Below the pieces are notes generated by a model. The model saw only the letters and a program-made list of their open reading frames with translations. It made no database searches and was not told where the DNA came from. 64,000 nucleotides of DNA from Tuctoria greenei (taxonomy: Eukaryota; Streptophyta; Magnoliopsida; Poales; Poaceae): contig JAYESD010000007.1 in NCBI GenBank assembly GCA_036927565.1, positions 7,771,644 to 7,835,643 on the forward strand. Direction: 5' to 3'. The translations under genes and the position numbers were made by a program. Shown here in pieces: positions 11,896-22,857 of the stretch; the first letter of the stretch is position 1, and every line of letters begins with the position of its first letter.

Positions 11896-13767
11896 TTAAT
11901 CCTCATCCTCATCATCCTCGTGGAAGTGCAGATGCCTCCCCTTGGGCACCAGCAGGCCCCTGAGCAGCAAGGCGCCAAGCTCCGCCCTCGCCTCGGCTGA
12001 TGGCGCCACCTCCTCCCCCTCTATCTCGTCGTCGCTGTTGTAGATGAATCGGATGTGCTTCCCCTCGAACTGCGGCAGGCCAGCCTTCTCCTCTTCCTCC
12101 TCATCGAACACGGCCATCTTGCTCGTCCCCTCGTAGAGATCATCGAAGCACTCGTCGTCAGAGCCTGCTTGCCAATCCTCCTCTTCTTCAGTGTACTTTC
12201 CCATGTCCTCGTTGAGTTCTTCGTCGCCCTTCTCGGAGCTGGCATGGACCTGAATGGACCAGACAGAGGAGCCGTCGTCCTCGGTTGATGATGACTTGTC
12301 CACGTGGCTGCCGCTGCTGCTACTGTCATGGAACCTGTTCAACGACAACGCACGGTGCAGCTGGCCCTGGCCCTCGCCCAGGTTGTCCTCTATTGGCGAT
12401 GCTGGCAGGGAAGCTGCAATGCCCTGCACAGGAAATGAAAGCTAGTTCAGGGCCAAGTTCAACTACAACAATTCAGCAAGCTGAAGGCATCAGGTTTGTT
12501 GGCCAACACGTGAATTCACAACAGAGTTCACATGGCATTCAACACAGGCTAGATGTAGCTAACAATGCAACAATAAGTTCAGTTACACTACTAAGATCTG
12601 ATAATGCAACATGAACGCTTGCACAAATGTACCAAAAAGATCCTTACTGCTAGGCTCTGAACATTGCTGGCGCAATACAGAACAGGTTTGGTGCAGCAAA
12701 ACAACGCCGATATCAGTCTTCTGAACATAGTTGAATATGTAATTTAGATCATGGTTGGAATGGAATTCAGAACATGTTAGGTGCTGCCTCCTAAGATCTG
12801 ACAATGCAGCAATTGTATTATTCGCAAATATTTCTAATGGCAGTATGAATCACGTAACAATCACTAAGCAAGAATCTTTTCGTCAGACCTTCATAGACCA
12901 GGAGTATCATGCAAGGTTTACCACTAAATGCCTGTGCAGCAATAAGTCTAAAGATATACCAGATGCTATACAGCTTCTCCATCGTTTCATAAAATTCAGG
13001 GAAACAAGAAGGGGTCTTTCCTGATAGAATTTGCAATTCTACTAGTAGGAACATAAATCTTGCAGTACCGTCGAACCATGCATGATGAATCATACGCACC
13101 TGCAGCTTGGAAATCAGCAATTCCTCCTCCTTGAGGACGCAGGGCATCACCGTCGAGCCATCAGAGAGCTGGAGGCCTTCTCTAGCGGTAGAGACGGCGC
13201 CGATCTGCGGCGTGTTGGCCGGCGTGGGCGCGAGGAGCTGCGCGGGCGACCTGCTGACGCCGAGGAGCGCCTGGATGCGCGCGGGCGACCTGGCGAGCGC
13301 CGCCACGGCGGCGGAGCCCTGCTCCTCGTGGACCTTGTGCAGGAGCGCCTTGACCTGGCCGCGCAGGAGCGCCTCCCCGGAGCCGGGCGTGCTGTGGGGG
13401 CGGGTCTTGGTGGAGATGGTAGCTGGGGTCTTGTCGCGGAGCCCCCCCGCGGCGAGGCCGACGATGGGGGAGTCGTTGGTGATGTCGTGCAGCGCGGCGC
13501 GCTCCCCGGCGCCGGCCGCGTTATTGGGCCGGGTGAAGTCGGCGGCGGAGTCGGCGGCGTTCTTCTCTACGGAAATTCAAGAAACGATCGTCAGAATGCA
13601 CGTATAAGAACGGATCAAGAAGGTCGATCTTGGAGCGCTATCGGATGAACCACAGCGCGAGGCGAAGGTGTGAGGGGGGAGAAGACGGGTGAAGGAAACT
13701 CACGGGCAGAAGCGGCGGCGGCAGCGAGCGAGCGGGTGATCCTCCTGTTGGAAAGCGGCGTCTCCAT
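11896..13767 (-). CDS. Host gene: 352-aa plant-specific acidic protein with destruction box (probable mitotic, APC/C-regulated)
   Basis: Three coding exons on the minus strand: 13767-13704, 13566-13100 and 12423-11896. Intron 1 starts GTGAGT and ends TTTCCGTAG; intron 2 starts GTGCGT and ends CCTGTGCAG. Phases join cleanly (a C|AG codon, then phase 0). The protein starts METPLSNRRITRS, has RAALHDITN at residues 44-52 (an exact RxxLxxxxN destruction box) followed by DSPIVGLA, then STPGSGEALLRGQVKALL (80-97), a helical Ala-rich part and LLAPTPANTPQ (132-142). About eight S/T-P sites lie in the first 142 residues. Residues 230-352 are strongly acidic and end in EDDEDED. It resembles an uncharacterised family found across plants whose name I cannot give with certainty. 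D-box, CDK-type sites and MSA-like promoter elements together suggest a nuclear cell-cycle role; that is inference. GC-rich exons contrast with the AT-rich surroundings. Confidence 0.85.
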
Positions 13768-14253
13768 CGGTGAGGGGCGGCGCGGCGCTTCCTTGAGCCT
13801 GGATGGGAGCTGCTTTGAGGCGGCGGGCGCAAGGAAGACGACGCGCGAGAGATGGAGCGGGCGACGGGAGTCGTGGAGGAGAGACGTTATGGAGGCGGCG
13901 GTGTGGCGCGTGGCGAGGGAGCTTTAAAGGGTTGGACTCGCAGCGTGTTGGCAGTACAACGGTAATATGACAGTTGTTTGTTCCGGCGACGACGAGTCGT
14001 AGACGTAGGAGGGGCGGCGCTTCGGTCGCCCGCTCGACTAGCCGTTGGTTTGTTCACGGCGACGGCGTTTGGTCCGTGTGGGCCCTGCTGCGGGGTACGC
14101 TGTGGTGTTTCTGATTGGTGGGCTTCACTGGGCGTGTGTTGTGTAGTGGACCACATCCAACGGAGTGGCCCATGGGCCACGGAACCCGACAGCACGAGAC
14201 CGATGCAGCGAGCGCGCGAGGACTAGGATTATATTTACGAGTACCACTAACAC
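13768..14253 (-). promoter_or_regulatory. Host gene 5' UTR and promoter with MSA-like elements
   Basis: A TATA-like TTTAAAG lies at 13923-13929 on the minus strand, about 155 bases before the ATG. Three AACGG cores occur upstream: ACCAACGGCTA at 14039-14049 in gene orientation (10 of 11 to the plant M-phase consensus YCYAACGGYYA), TACAACGGTAA at 13955-13965 on the opposite strand (9 of 11), and TCCAACGG at 14156-14163. MSA elements are bound by three-repeat MYB factors at G2/M by established knowledge. Confidence 0.55.
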
Positions 14254-14605
14254 CTGTTTTTTTCAATATGAAAAGTGTTCAGTCTTCTCATTAAAAAGGA
14301 GAAAAAATCCGGAGAATACAAACTAGAAATAAAAACAAGTTCCAAAAGCGACAACCTAAATTGTCTACTCCCTCTTAATTCAAAATATTTATTACTGGTT
14401 AGCTAAAAAATGACCTTGTTCTTGCCAATCTTCAAAAATGATCTTGTTCCTACTAGAAAAGAAAGCTAAAACGAGGTGTCAATCTTCAATGGACCTTGTT
14501 CCTGAACAAGATGTTAGTCAATCTCTTCCTCTGCTGAAGTCGCCACTGCCGCTCGTTCTTTTTTGATTCCTTAGAAAATTCTTCTGTTTCTCCCTTCCAC
14601 ACATT

Positions 14606-14905
14606 TCACCATGCGTACAAAATCCTTCCAAATATTCTCCTCTTGCTTTTATGCGTTGTTGTCATCATCACTTGCATCCACTCCGAATTTTTTTTTTTGT
14701 CACCAAGAGATGATGTTTGATTCCAAATCGAAACTGTACCATTCCTTGAAAAAAAGTTTAAGAATAGGTGTACTTTTGTCTCCACTTCTTGCAGGCATAG
14801 TGGACACACAACATTGTTGTTCAATTTTTTTTCTAGGTTCTCAGCTGTTAGGGCCTTTCCGTGCATGATGATCCACCTAAACATAGTTACTTTTGGCTCA
14901 GCCAA
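14606..14905 (-). pseudogene. LINE ORF2 C-terminal zinc-binding (zf-RVT) fragment
   Basis: The frame reads PKVTMFRWIIMHGKALTAEN, then CPLCLQEVETKVHLF. This is the K-x-FxW...L.T..N(L)..R...CPLC......HL(F) signature of the zf-RVT domain found after RT in plant LINEs. The frame runs out after about 100 residues. Confidence 0.75.
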
Positions 14906-15132
14906 TCCTCTCCATAGATGTTTTCAAAAGGTTTGATTGCTCCTGTGTATTACACAATGTAAGCAGACTTCGCCTTGTAAGTTCCTCTACTAGTCCACAT
15001 ATACCATTATCTGTTGTTCATTTGATATATGTCGTAACGCCCTTATTCAGTTCCCGTTGCTCAATTCTTTTGCAACTGACCTATTTTTGAACTTACTCAG
15101 TCTGAACAGATTCGGTGCAAGGGCCTCCAGAG

Positions 15133-16662
15133 CACTACAAGAATCGGTTGAAGAAGTGTCGGGGAATACTATAACCGTCGGCCCCGACGACCTTAAATTC
15201 GTTAAATTCGTCAGTTTCAACCTCCCGACGACTTTAAAAATATAAGAGTCGGTATATTAGATCTGGCCGACGAATATAATTACAGGTGTCGGTGCACAAA
15301 AAAAACCGACGTAAGTATGTAAAACTGTCGGCCAAAACATCTTCACCGACGGCCATACAAATGGACCTCACGTTCTCTAAATTTACTTCCGATTCCCACT
15401 GTTATAACTGTCGGCTTATCAAAGCAACCGAAGTCTTTAGTTATTGACGTCAGCCCTGCCCTACCTCACGACGGCCTTACGCGGTACGCCCACACCGTGG
15501 GTCCCAAGCGCTCTTTTTATATTCACCGCCTAGCTGCAAAACCCGCTCCCACCCTCTCTCCAAAAGCGGCGCCGCCGCCCGTCTCTCTCGAGCGTTTCCG
15601 CCGAATGTGGCTTCCCTCCTCCCATTCGGTCCCCCCATGCGTCCTCCCGTTGACGTGTCAAAATATTATTGATTCTCCATTAATACTCAGTTTAACTACC
15701 ATATCTTCACAACAAATAAGATGATGACACATCAGCGGGAGTACGCATGGGAGCACAAACAGGAGGAGGGAAGCCGTGTCCGTTTCCGCCTCCTCCGATC
15801 CTCTCATTTTCTTGCCTCCCCTCTCCGTTTCTCGCCACCTCCCGGCAACACGGCGTGGCCTCCCGGTGGCACGCGAGGCGGCACAGCCGCGAGCGGCCTC
15901 CCGGCGACCCCAACGGCGCGGGCTCCGGTGGCTCAAACGGCGCGGTCTCCCGACGCCTCGTACAGCGCAGTTTTCCGGCTCTGGCTCCGGCGGCTCCACG
16001 GCGCGGCCTCCCAGGGCGGTCTCCGGTGACTCCCACGGTGCAGCCTCCCACGGCGCAAGCTCCGGCGGCCTCCCGCAGCGTGACGAGCAGCGCACCTGCG
16101 AGGATCTGGATCGATCCATCTCTGTTTGATGTTCATGCTGAGATTGTAGTCCAATTTGTGTTCATGTTGAGATTGTAATCCGTTTTGTGGAGATTCTGAG
16201 ATTGTAATCAGTTTTGCAGAGATTCTGAGTTTGTAATCAATTTTGCTTAGATTATAATCCCCGATTTGTTTGATGTCGTTGCCGGTATTGTGCCTCTGGA
16301 CGAACTCTGGACCAACTAAAACTAATTATAAAGTAACTAGGTTGTAAAAGGTTGGGTGTGAGTGTGAAAGACAATAAAAAAAGAACTATAATTGTCGGGA
16401 GTAGGAGAGCCGACGGCTTTATTTCAATAAAGGTGTGGTTGTGTAGCTGACGAGCTTATTATAATAAAGGCGTCGGGTAGCTCACACCGACGGTTATAAC
16501 CAGTAAAAACGTCGGGATCGACGGCTATAAAAATTAAAAACGTCGAACATAATTCGTCAGCTAAGGCCGTCGGTGCACTGACAATCATAATATAGAGCCG
16601 TCGGTCACAGTTGCTTACCGACAGCCATATCACCGACACTTCTTTACTTGATTCTTGTAGTG
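15133..16662. mobile_element. Non-autonomous CACTA (En/Spm-type) transposon, 1530 bp
   Basis: Perfect 13-bp terminal inverted repeats CACTACAAGAATC, with further matching AAGAAGTGTCGG just inside both ends. The target duplication is GAG on both sides (15130-15132 and 16663-16665), the 3-bp size expected for CACTA. Sub-terminal regions carry many GTCGG/CCGAC repeats in both orientations (15160-15480 and 16390-16640). No transposase is present; mobilisation would need an autonomous partner. The middle (15490-16130) is GC-rich with a CTTTTTATATTC promoter-like box near 15512 and imperfect GGCGCGGCCTCCC-type repeats, possibly captured host sequence. Confidence 0.93.
16130..16260. repeat. 29-bp tandem repeat inside the CACTA element, about 4.5 copies
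   Basis: Units start at 16130, 16158, 16187, 16216 and 16245, built around GAGATTGTAATC(A/C)GTTTTG with small differences. Confidence 0.8.
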
Positions 16663-17373
16663 GAGGCAACATATCTCTCCACTTGTCATGTCAGAAAGAT
16701 GCTCTCATGCCATTTCTTAGATGGATTTGTAGTTACATTGCAGTTGCATGCCCACCCATGATTTAGCTCTTTCTTTTCAAGATTGCCACGACCGTTTTAG
16801 TCTCAGCGCTGAACAAAAACTGTTGAGATCAAGCACTCGTAGTTCGCCCAAGTTTTTTTTGACTTGCACACCATTTCCCATTTGACAAGGCACGTTACTC
16901 CTTTATGATCATTTCCTTTTCACCTGTTCAAATAGTACTTATTGCGTCTATTTTCTTGATGAGCCATTATGGTAGGACTAGGACCGTAGCATGGTACACT
17001 ACAATTGAGGTTAGGACCGTTTTTGTGAGGTGCACCCCCTGCTTTGGATCCAGGTTTGTAGCCTACTACTGATTTTATCAATTAGGTGTTAGAAGTCCTG
17101 TTGCCTCGACTTTCTTATGTGTAAGGTAAGCCTAGGTACTTGTAAGGGAATTCACATATTTTTGCATGAAAAAAACATCACTAGTTCCTGTAAAGTTTGC
17201 TCAGGGACGTTGAGAGGGTAGATCTCGACCTTCCCCATGTTTGTTTGAAGGTCCGAGGATTTTTCAAAAAAACTCTAGGATTCCCTTCAGGGTTGTCAAT
17301 TCAGCTGTTGTGGGGTTTGCTAAAATAGCCGCATTATCTGCATATAGCGAGATCGCTACCCTTTTGCGAATTT

Positions 17374-17655
17374 TTACACTTGTCTAAATATTTTCCTCTC
17401 TATTGCTAATTTGAGAATTCTTTGCAATGGGTCGATTGCCAAGATGAATAACATTTGGGATAAGGGATCCCCTTGACGCAACACTCTCTTGAGTTGAATT
17501 GGATTCCCTGGTTTCCCGTTTAGTGCGATTCTTGTTGAAGCAGCAGATAGCTGCATGGTGATACATTCTTTCCATCTTGGTCCAAATCCCAATGCTTGTA
17601 GCACTTCAAATAAGTATGCCCAACTCACCGAGTCAAATGCCTTGCTTATGTCCAA
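17374..17655 (-). pseudogene. LINE ORF2 reverse transcriptase fragment
   Basis: Contains MDISKAFDSVSWAYLFEVLQ (first RT catalytic Asp, L1 type), LNGKPGNPIQLKRVLRQGDP (the RQGDPLSP block, here RQGDPLSQ) and LFILAIDPLQRIL. The segments before and after are out of frame. The second Asp pair lies in the decayed part. Confidence 0.85.
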
Positions 17656-17870
17656 CTTGATGAAGATCGTTGGCTTCCTCTTTTCCTTGCAGTTCTTTAG
17701 TCAGATTCTATACAAAAGGATAATTATCGTGTATGCTTGTTCTTTTCATAAAGGCGCTTTGACTAATTGACACGAGGTCGTTTACTTTTGCTGCTAGCTG
17801 ATTGGCAAGAGTTTTTGAAAAAATCTTTGCCACATTGTTCACTAGGCTGATTGGCCCGTAATTATTTATT

Positions 17871-18496
17871 TGTTGGAAGTACCGGACTTGTCCAGTAGAG
17901 ACCGGACTAGTCCGGTTGCTGTCCAGTAAGGTTAACCGGACTAGTCCAGACTCTTATAGGACTAGTCCGATATTGTCCAGTAAGGATATCGGACTAGTCC
18001 GAATCCCATAAAGACTAGTCCGATAATTTCAGTAACTGTCAGTTTGAACTCGAAATTGACATGTGTTCTAATTGAAAGGACACAACCCATCGAACTTTGA
18101 GTATCTGATCGGGAGACTCAATGATTCCTAAGGGTGGGAGACTCCCTCTTGTATCTCTTGGTCAACTATAAGAAGATAGTCAAGTGTATGATCAAGGAAT
18201 GCTAAGGCATACACACATACACACTTGAACACTCTAACCCACTCAGAATCTGATCAACATACCAAGAGTAGAACAAGGGAAAACACCTCTCGTCGTCGTT
18301 CTTCTTGCGGCCTCGCCTTGTTGGCTAGATGGCCGCATCGTCAAGCAATAACAAAGATGGAGGCGAAGGTATTATTAGTGTTCTTGTGCTATTTGAGAGA
18401 TAGCACTTGGTGTTCATGTTGTATTCAGTTTTTTCCATGTAATTCGAGATGATTTAGTGGCTATTTGATCTTTGGGCTCCCTCTTGATTTCTAACA
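17871..18496 (+). repeat. copia-2 5' LTR (626 bp)
   Basis: Starts TGTTGGAAGTACC and ends TTTCTAACA directly before the PBS. Five palindromes of the type CGGACTAGTCCG lie at about 17903, 17940, 17959, 17988 and 18014, before the likely transcription start. Confidence 0.92.
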
Positions 18497-18497
18497 A

Positions 18498-18509
18498 TGG
18501 TATCAGAGC
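18498..18509 (+). promoter_or_regulatory. copia-2 primer-binding site
   Basis: TGGTATCAGAGC one base after the LTR, complementary to initiator tRNA-Met. Confidence 0.95.
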
Positions 18510-19030
18510 CGTTTAGACCACTAATCATTTCGAATTGAGTTTTGATTGAAGTTTTTTGCTAAAAGTTTTGAAGGTCCGGACTTGTCCGGTCTAATGGCCG
18601 GACTAGTCCGGTGTGCCACAATAAAGTGGTTAGGTTTTCGGATCAGGACGTTTTCGACGCGTTCATCTGATTGAAAACCAATTAAGCACTTTGGATTGAA
18701 ATCCATTGTGAAAATTAAGTTGATTTGGTAAGACGGTAAGATTAAGATTCCCTTTTGAGTATTTCGACATTTTCTGATTTTTTTTATATGGAACGTTTCC
18801 GAGGTTGGTCGGACTAGTCCAGAATAATACGGACCAAACTCGAAAAGTTCAATAAAGAACTGATCAAATGTTTTTTATGGGACCGGACTTGTCCGGCGTA
18901 TGGATCGGACTAGTCCGAAAACCATACTCTAAGAGTTCGGACTAGTCCGGCCATGCACGGACTAGTCCGTGCTATACAATTAAGTTTGCTTATTTAATTA
19001 AGCTTCCGCTATGAATTAAGTTTATATTAT
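18510..19030 (+). other. copia-2 proximal leader with CGGACTAGTCCG motifs
   Basis: No ORF. More palindromic units occur near 18599, 18811, 18885-18915 and 18935-18970 (perfect and one-mismatch forms, GGACTTGTCC as well). The rest is AT-rich. Confidence 0.6.
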
Positions 19031-19464
19031 CATAGCAATTTGGTCGAGTAACCAAAGCGAAAGATAAATTGCTATGTCAATTTAAGTTGCATGGAATTCT
19101 ATTGAGTAACCAAAGTACAAAAATAGAATTATCATGTTTTTAAGATATATTAATGTCATTATTGACCGAGTAACCAAAGCGAAAGGCAGTAATGACATTT
19201 TTTTCTAAGTACATAGGAATTTGGTTGAGTAACCAAAGCGAAGGATAAATTACTATGTATTTCAGTTGTTCTTCAATGTTAAGTTTTAATGGCATTATTG
19301 GCTGAGTAACTAAAGTCAAAGACATTAATGACATTCTTTTTGTAAGAACATAGTAATTTGGTCAAGTAACCAAAGTGAAAGATAAATTACTATGTTGATT
19401 TTCAGTTATTCTCAAATGTTGAGTTTTGGTCGAGTAACCAAAGTGAAAAATAAAACTCATCATT
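19031..19464 (+). ncRNA. Array of seven stem-loops with conserved loop in the copia-2 leader
   Basis: Seven units each hold GAGTAACCAAAG (or a near match) in the loop, flanked by inverted arms. Arms: 19031-19041/19066-19076 (11 bp perfect, CATAGCAATTT); 19090-19103/19122-19136 (AATTCTATT core plus CATG); 19152-19161/19190-19199 (10 bp perfect, AATGTCATTA); 19210-19222/19247-19259 (12 of 13); 19288-19297/19326-19335 (9 of 10); 19347-19359/19384-19396 (13 bp perfect, AACATAGTAATTT); 19415-19427/19452-19464 (12 of 13). The stems differ between units while pairing is kept, for example C-G in unit 1 replaced by T-A in unit 6. I infer a structured RNA element of the genomic transcript; its role (packaging, translation, dimerisation) is unknown. 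Confidence 0.75.
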
Positions 19465-19585
19465 TTCTTGTGGTTAAACATCTATGCATTCTTCTTGATT
19501 TTGGTTTTTGATTATGAAGGTTCCTACAATGCGAATTCAGCACTGAGTTTCATTGCTTCTATTGATCCACTCAATAGAAGAAATT

Positions 19586-20763
19586 ATGGGAGATGTCGAG
19601 AAGTTGGAGATTGCTTTAGCAGTCTCTGAGATAGACTTGGCTCTCACTACTCCATATCCGGTTGCACCAGTTGAACCAGTAAGAGATGTTGATGAAACTT
19701 AGGAAGCCTTTGCTGTGAGGACAAAAGAATATACAACTGAATTATTGGCTTATGACATTGATTGTTATAAGTGGAAGAAATCAAACAGGAAATGTTTGAT
19801 GGTTATTAAGGACACTATCACTAAGGCCATTCGGGAAGCAATCCCTGAATGTGAAACTGCTATTGAATACCTCCAAAGGATAGAGAATCAGTTTACTGGT
19901 TCTTCCAAGGCCACTGCAAGCACTCTTATCAAGAGGCTTGTTACTGAAAAGTATCATGGAGGTGGTGTGCGTGAGCACATCTTAAGGATGATAAATATGG
20001 CTGCAAAGCTTAAGCCTATGGATTTGGGAATTAAAGATGAGTTCAGTGTGTATCTCATCATTGCCTCACTTCCTAAGGAATTTGAGACTTTCGTCATCAA
20101 CTACAACTCTCAACCTGAACTATAGAACATAGAAAAACTCATGGCTATGTGTGTTCAGGAGGAAGAGAGAATTAAGTCCCTTCATGGTTATGATGCTATT
20201 AATTACGTGACGGGAAAAGGTAAGGCTAAGAAGAATTATTCTTCTAAGCAATCTTTTAAGTGTCATGGTTCTTCTCACCATGATAAAGATAAGGGTAACT
20301 TTCCACAAAGCCATCATTACAATAAGGATGTAAAAGTGGATAAAGATCAATGTCGCTTTTGTTTAGACAAAGGTCACCATCAGAAGGATTGCATAGGCTT
20401 CCTTAAATGGTGTTGTAAAAATGGTAATGATTTTGTGACCTTTGTTGATGAATCTCTGCTTTTAGATTATACACCATCTTCTTGGTGGATTGACTCAGGT
20501 GCCACTGTGCACGTTTGCAATTTGTTGCAGGGGTTAAATATGAGGAGGACCCTAGAAAGAGGGGAAAGGGCCATTAAAGTTGCTGATGGCCATGAAGCTG
20601 AAGTGAAAGCCATTGGAGATTATCCATTAGTATTAAGAAATGACTTTGTACTTACACTTCAGGATGTATTATATGTACCCTCTTTAAGTAGAAATCTAAT
20701 ATCAGTATCATGGTTAGATGATGACGGTTATGTATGTCAGTTTGTCAAAGTCAGATGTGTAAT
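19586..20763 (+). pseudogene. copia-2 gag and start of protease (two in-frame stops, truncated)
   Basis: ATG at 19586 (MGDVEKLEIALAV) opens a frame with TAG at about 19700 and another TAG at about 20123, but the same frame continues each time. The middle is a UBN2-type copia gag (YKWKKSNRKCLMVI, IEYLQRIENQF, LIKRLVTEKYHGG), followed by the CCHC knuckle CRFCLDKGHHQKDC and the protease active site SWWIDSGATVHVCN. The frame is cut by the copia-3a LTR at 20764. Gag packages RNA; this copy is dead. Confidence 0.9.
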
Positions 20764-22366
20764 TGAAAGTCGTCTAGAGGGGGGGGGGGGGGTGAATAGG
20801 CAATAATACCTGAAATGACTTAATCAAACGAGATTAAATTCCTGTGGCCGGACTAGTCTGCACAGGGCTAGACTAGTCCGCTTAGCACAGGGTGAAAATC
20901 CTAAAACTCGGTTTTTATAAGTTATTTGCGGAATAAATGTTCACCAAAGAGAGAAGCAATATGTGGTAAAATAGTAAAGCACAGATTGTGAAGTTTGAAC
21001 ACTTAGATTGCAAGTTTAAAATAATGATCAAAGTGAAAAGCAATATGAGCAATAAGAACCCTAATAGTAATACTAGTGATTACGAAAAGTAAAAGACAAG
21101 TGAGACAAGATTTATCCCGTGGTTCAGCTCCACGAAGAAGCCAACATCCACGTTGAGAAGTCCACACAAGGACCGGGTCTCACTTGACCCTTCTCTCACC
21201 AAGCCACCACGATGGCTGACTTGGATTCCACTATATCAATGGGTAATCACCAAGTTTGATGGGGCTGCTCAGAACTTTAGGCTCCCACAAATCAATAAAA
21301 TGAGGAGCACACGAAGCTCAACTCACACAAGCCACAGCACAATCACAATGTGCAGGAGATCAAACCGAGAGCCAAAGCGCGATGATCTTCCTTTAATCTC
21401 CTCCCCAAACCCTAATCTCTTCAAGATTTTCTCTTAGAGGGTTAGTAGGATGAGTAGAAGTCTTTGGAAGGCTCTAGGATGCTTGTGGCGGTGCTAGGGT
21501 TCCAGACATGTTCAAATGAGCCCGGGGTTCCCCTTTTTATAGGGGTCCCGAGCCCCTTCTGCTGACCTCAACAGAAGGGCGGACTAGTCTGGCCTCTAAC
21601 CCCAGACTAGTCTGGCCCTATGGGACCACTGACCTCTAGTCAGGTCCGGACAACTGCCACACTGCGCGATGATCATCATGCTACCCACCAAATTTCCAAA
21701 TTCAAACGGTCACTAGGCAACGGACTAGTACGATCAACAACGGACTAGTACGAAGTCAAACAGAACCGCTTGGTCCGTCCCAGAAGGACTCTCCTGGGTT
21801 GGCCCGGACTAGTCCGGCCACACGGGCGGACTAGTCCGACCCTCTAGGGTTTCTCTCGGTTTATCTCACCAAGTCTCGACAGACAAGTCCGAACTTTTCA
21901 AGAGAGCTTTAGTCCGTCCAAAAATGGACAAGTCCGTACTTCTCGGACTTAGCTCCAAATTCACTCAGATTCACTCCAGAGACGTTTGGTCCATGTCAAA
22001 ACGGACTTGTCTGCCTGGCCCGGACTAGTCCAGCATTGAGGCCCGGACTAGTCCGACCTCCTGGGGTTTTTCTCATTTTTGGCACTTAGGTGTTTCACTA
22101 AACCACCACTTTGAGCCCTCTAGAATGATCTCATTACACATGATACATCTACCCTCTCTCATGATACGGCTCATATAAACTCAACACCATAGAAACCCTA
22201 ATTTCTACGCTTGAGTCTTTGACGCCCGTTTTATCCTTTTTCTTTTTGAGGGTTTTCATATTATTTCATTCCTTGTGCATGTGCTTAAGATAAACTTAGT
22301 TCAGTAGCCTCTTAATTGTCGTCATCAATCATCCAAAACCCACGGGGATGTCTAGATGCACTTTAA
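20764..22366 (-). repeat. copia-3a 3' LTR (1603 bp)
   Basis: Minus-strand start near TGCATCTAGACATCCCC at 22366 (terminal TG is mutated, TT) and end at 20764. A G14 run lies at about 20779, a TATAAAAA box on the minus strand at 21534-21541 and the TTTATCCCGTGGTTC block at 21111-21125. At least ten CGGACTAGTCCG or one-mismatch units occur at 20850-20882, 21580-21620, 21720-21840 and 22015-22060. Confidence 0.92.
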
Positions 22367-22380
22367 ATCTCCCCCTTTTT
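22367..22380 (-). promoter_or_regulatory. copia-3a polypurine tract
   Basis: AAAAAGGGGGAGAT on the minus strand directly before the 3' LTR, the usual plus-strand primer site. Confidence 0.85.
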
Positions 22381-22857
22381 GGTGATTGATCACAACACAT
22401 TAAGACTTCAACAACAAGGATAATAAATTGTTTTCATAACATGTATTTGTATGAGTGACTCCCCCTCAATGTATGCATCATGACTAAGAGTGATTGAGAG
22501 AGTTCTCATACATATACACGTTATGGTGGGGTGCCTAAGTGATGTGTTCATAAGTTGTGATAAAGCAACAATTATGCAAGATAGACATGTAAATGAGGCA
22601 ACACATCACAAATTTAGGCAAGATACATGAATACATAGATTTAGTCTTACAATACAACTTGAAATGAGAGTTTGAAAACATAAGTCCTTAATAAATCAAA
22701 TACTCTCACATTAATAACTAGATAGAAACTCTCAAACTTTCCCACTCCATCTCTCCCTATATCTCTCCTCCTATATCTAAGTACCCCATCCACTAATCTC
22801 TCCCCCTTTGGCACCAAGACACCAAAAAGGAAAAGAAGAGAGGAAGGGCCCTTAGGC

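Larger units (their letters stand above)
14254..17870 (-). mobile_element. LINE (L1-type) 3' portion, minus strand, interrupted by a CACTA element
   Basis: Reverse transcriptase palm sequence at 17374-17655 and the C-terminal zf-RVT domain at 14606-14905 lie in the order expected for LINE ORF2 on the minus strand. The 3' end is placed at a short A7 tract (T run on the plus strand at 14254-14260). The CACTA element at 15133-16662 and copia-2 at 17871 interrupt it. Many stops and frameshifts; no 5' end visible. Confidence 0.75.
17871..20763 (+). mobile_element. copia-2: Ty1/copia retrotransposon, 5' part only
   Basis: Plus-strand 5' LTR, PBS, a long structured leader, gag and the beginning of protease are present; the copia-3a LTR interrupts it at 20764 (target likely GTAAT at 20759-20763). 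It sits within the LINE. The 3' remainder should continue beyond copia-3a and is not in this window. CGGACTAGTCCG palindromes occur in its LTR and leader. Confidence 0.9.

Noticed and set aside
13082..13648. Plus-strand ORFs opposite the host gene (188 and 166 codons)
   Set aside because: They mirror the GC-rich exon 2; the minus strand has splice sites, a consistent frame and a motif-bearing protein.
15658..16178. Overlapping ORFs of 100-150 codons inside the CACTA element
   Set aside because: GC-rich sequence is open in most frames; low-complexity Arg/Pro/Ala content and no start context or homology.
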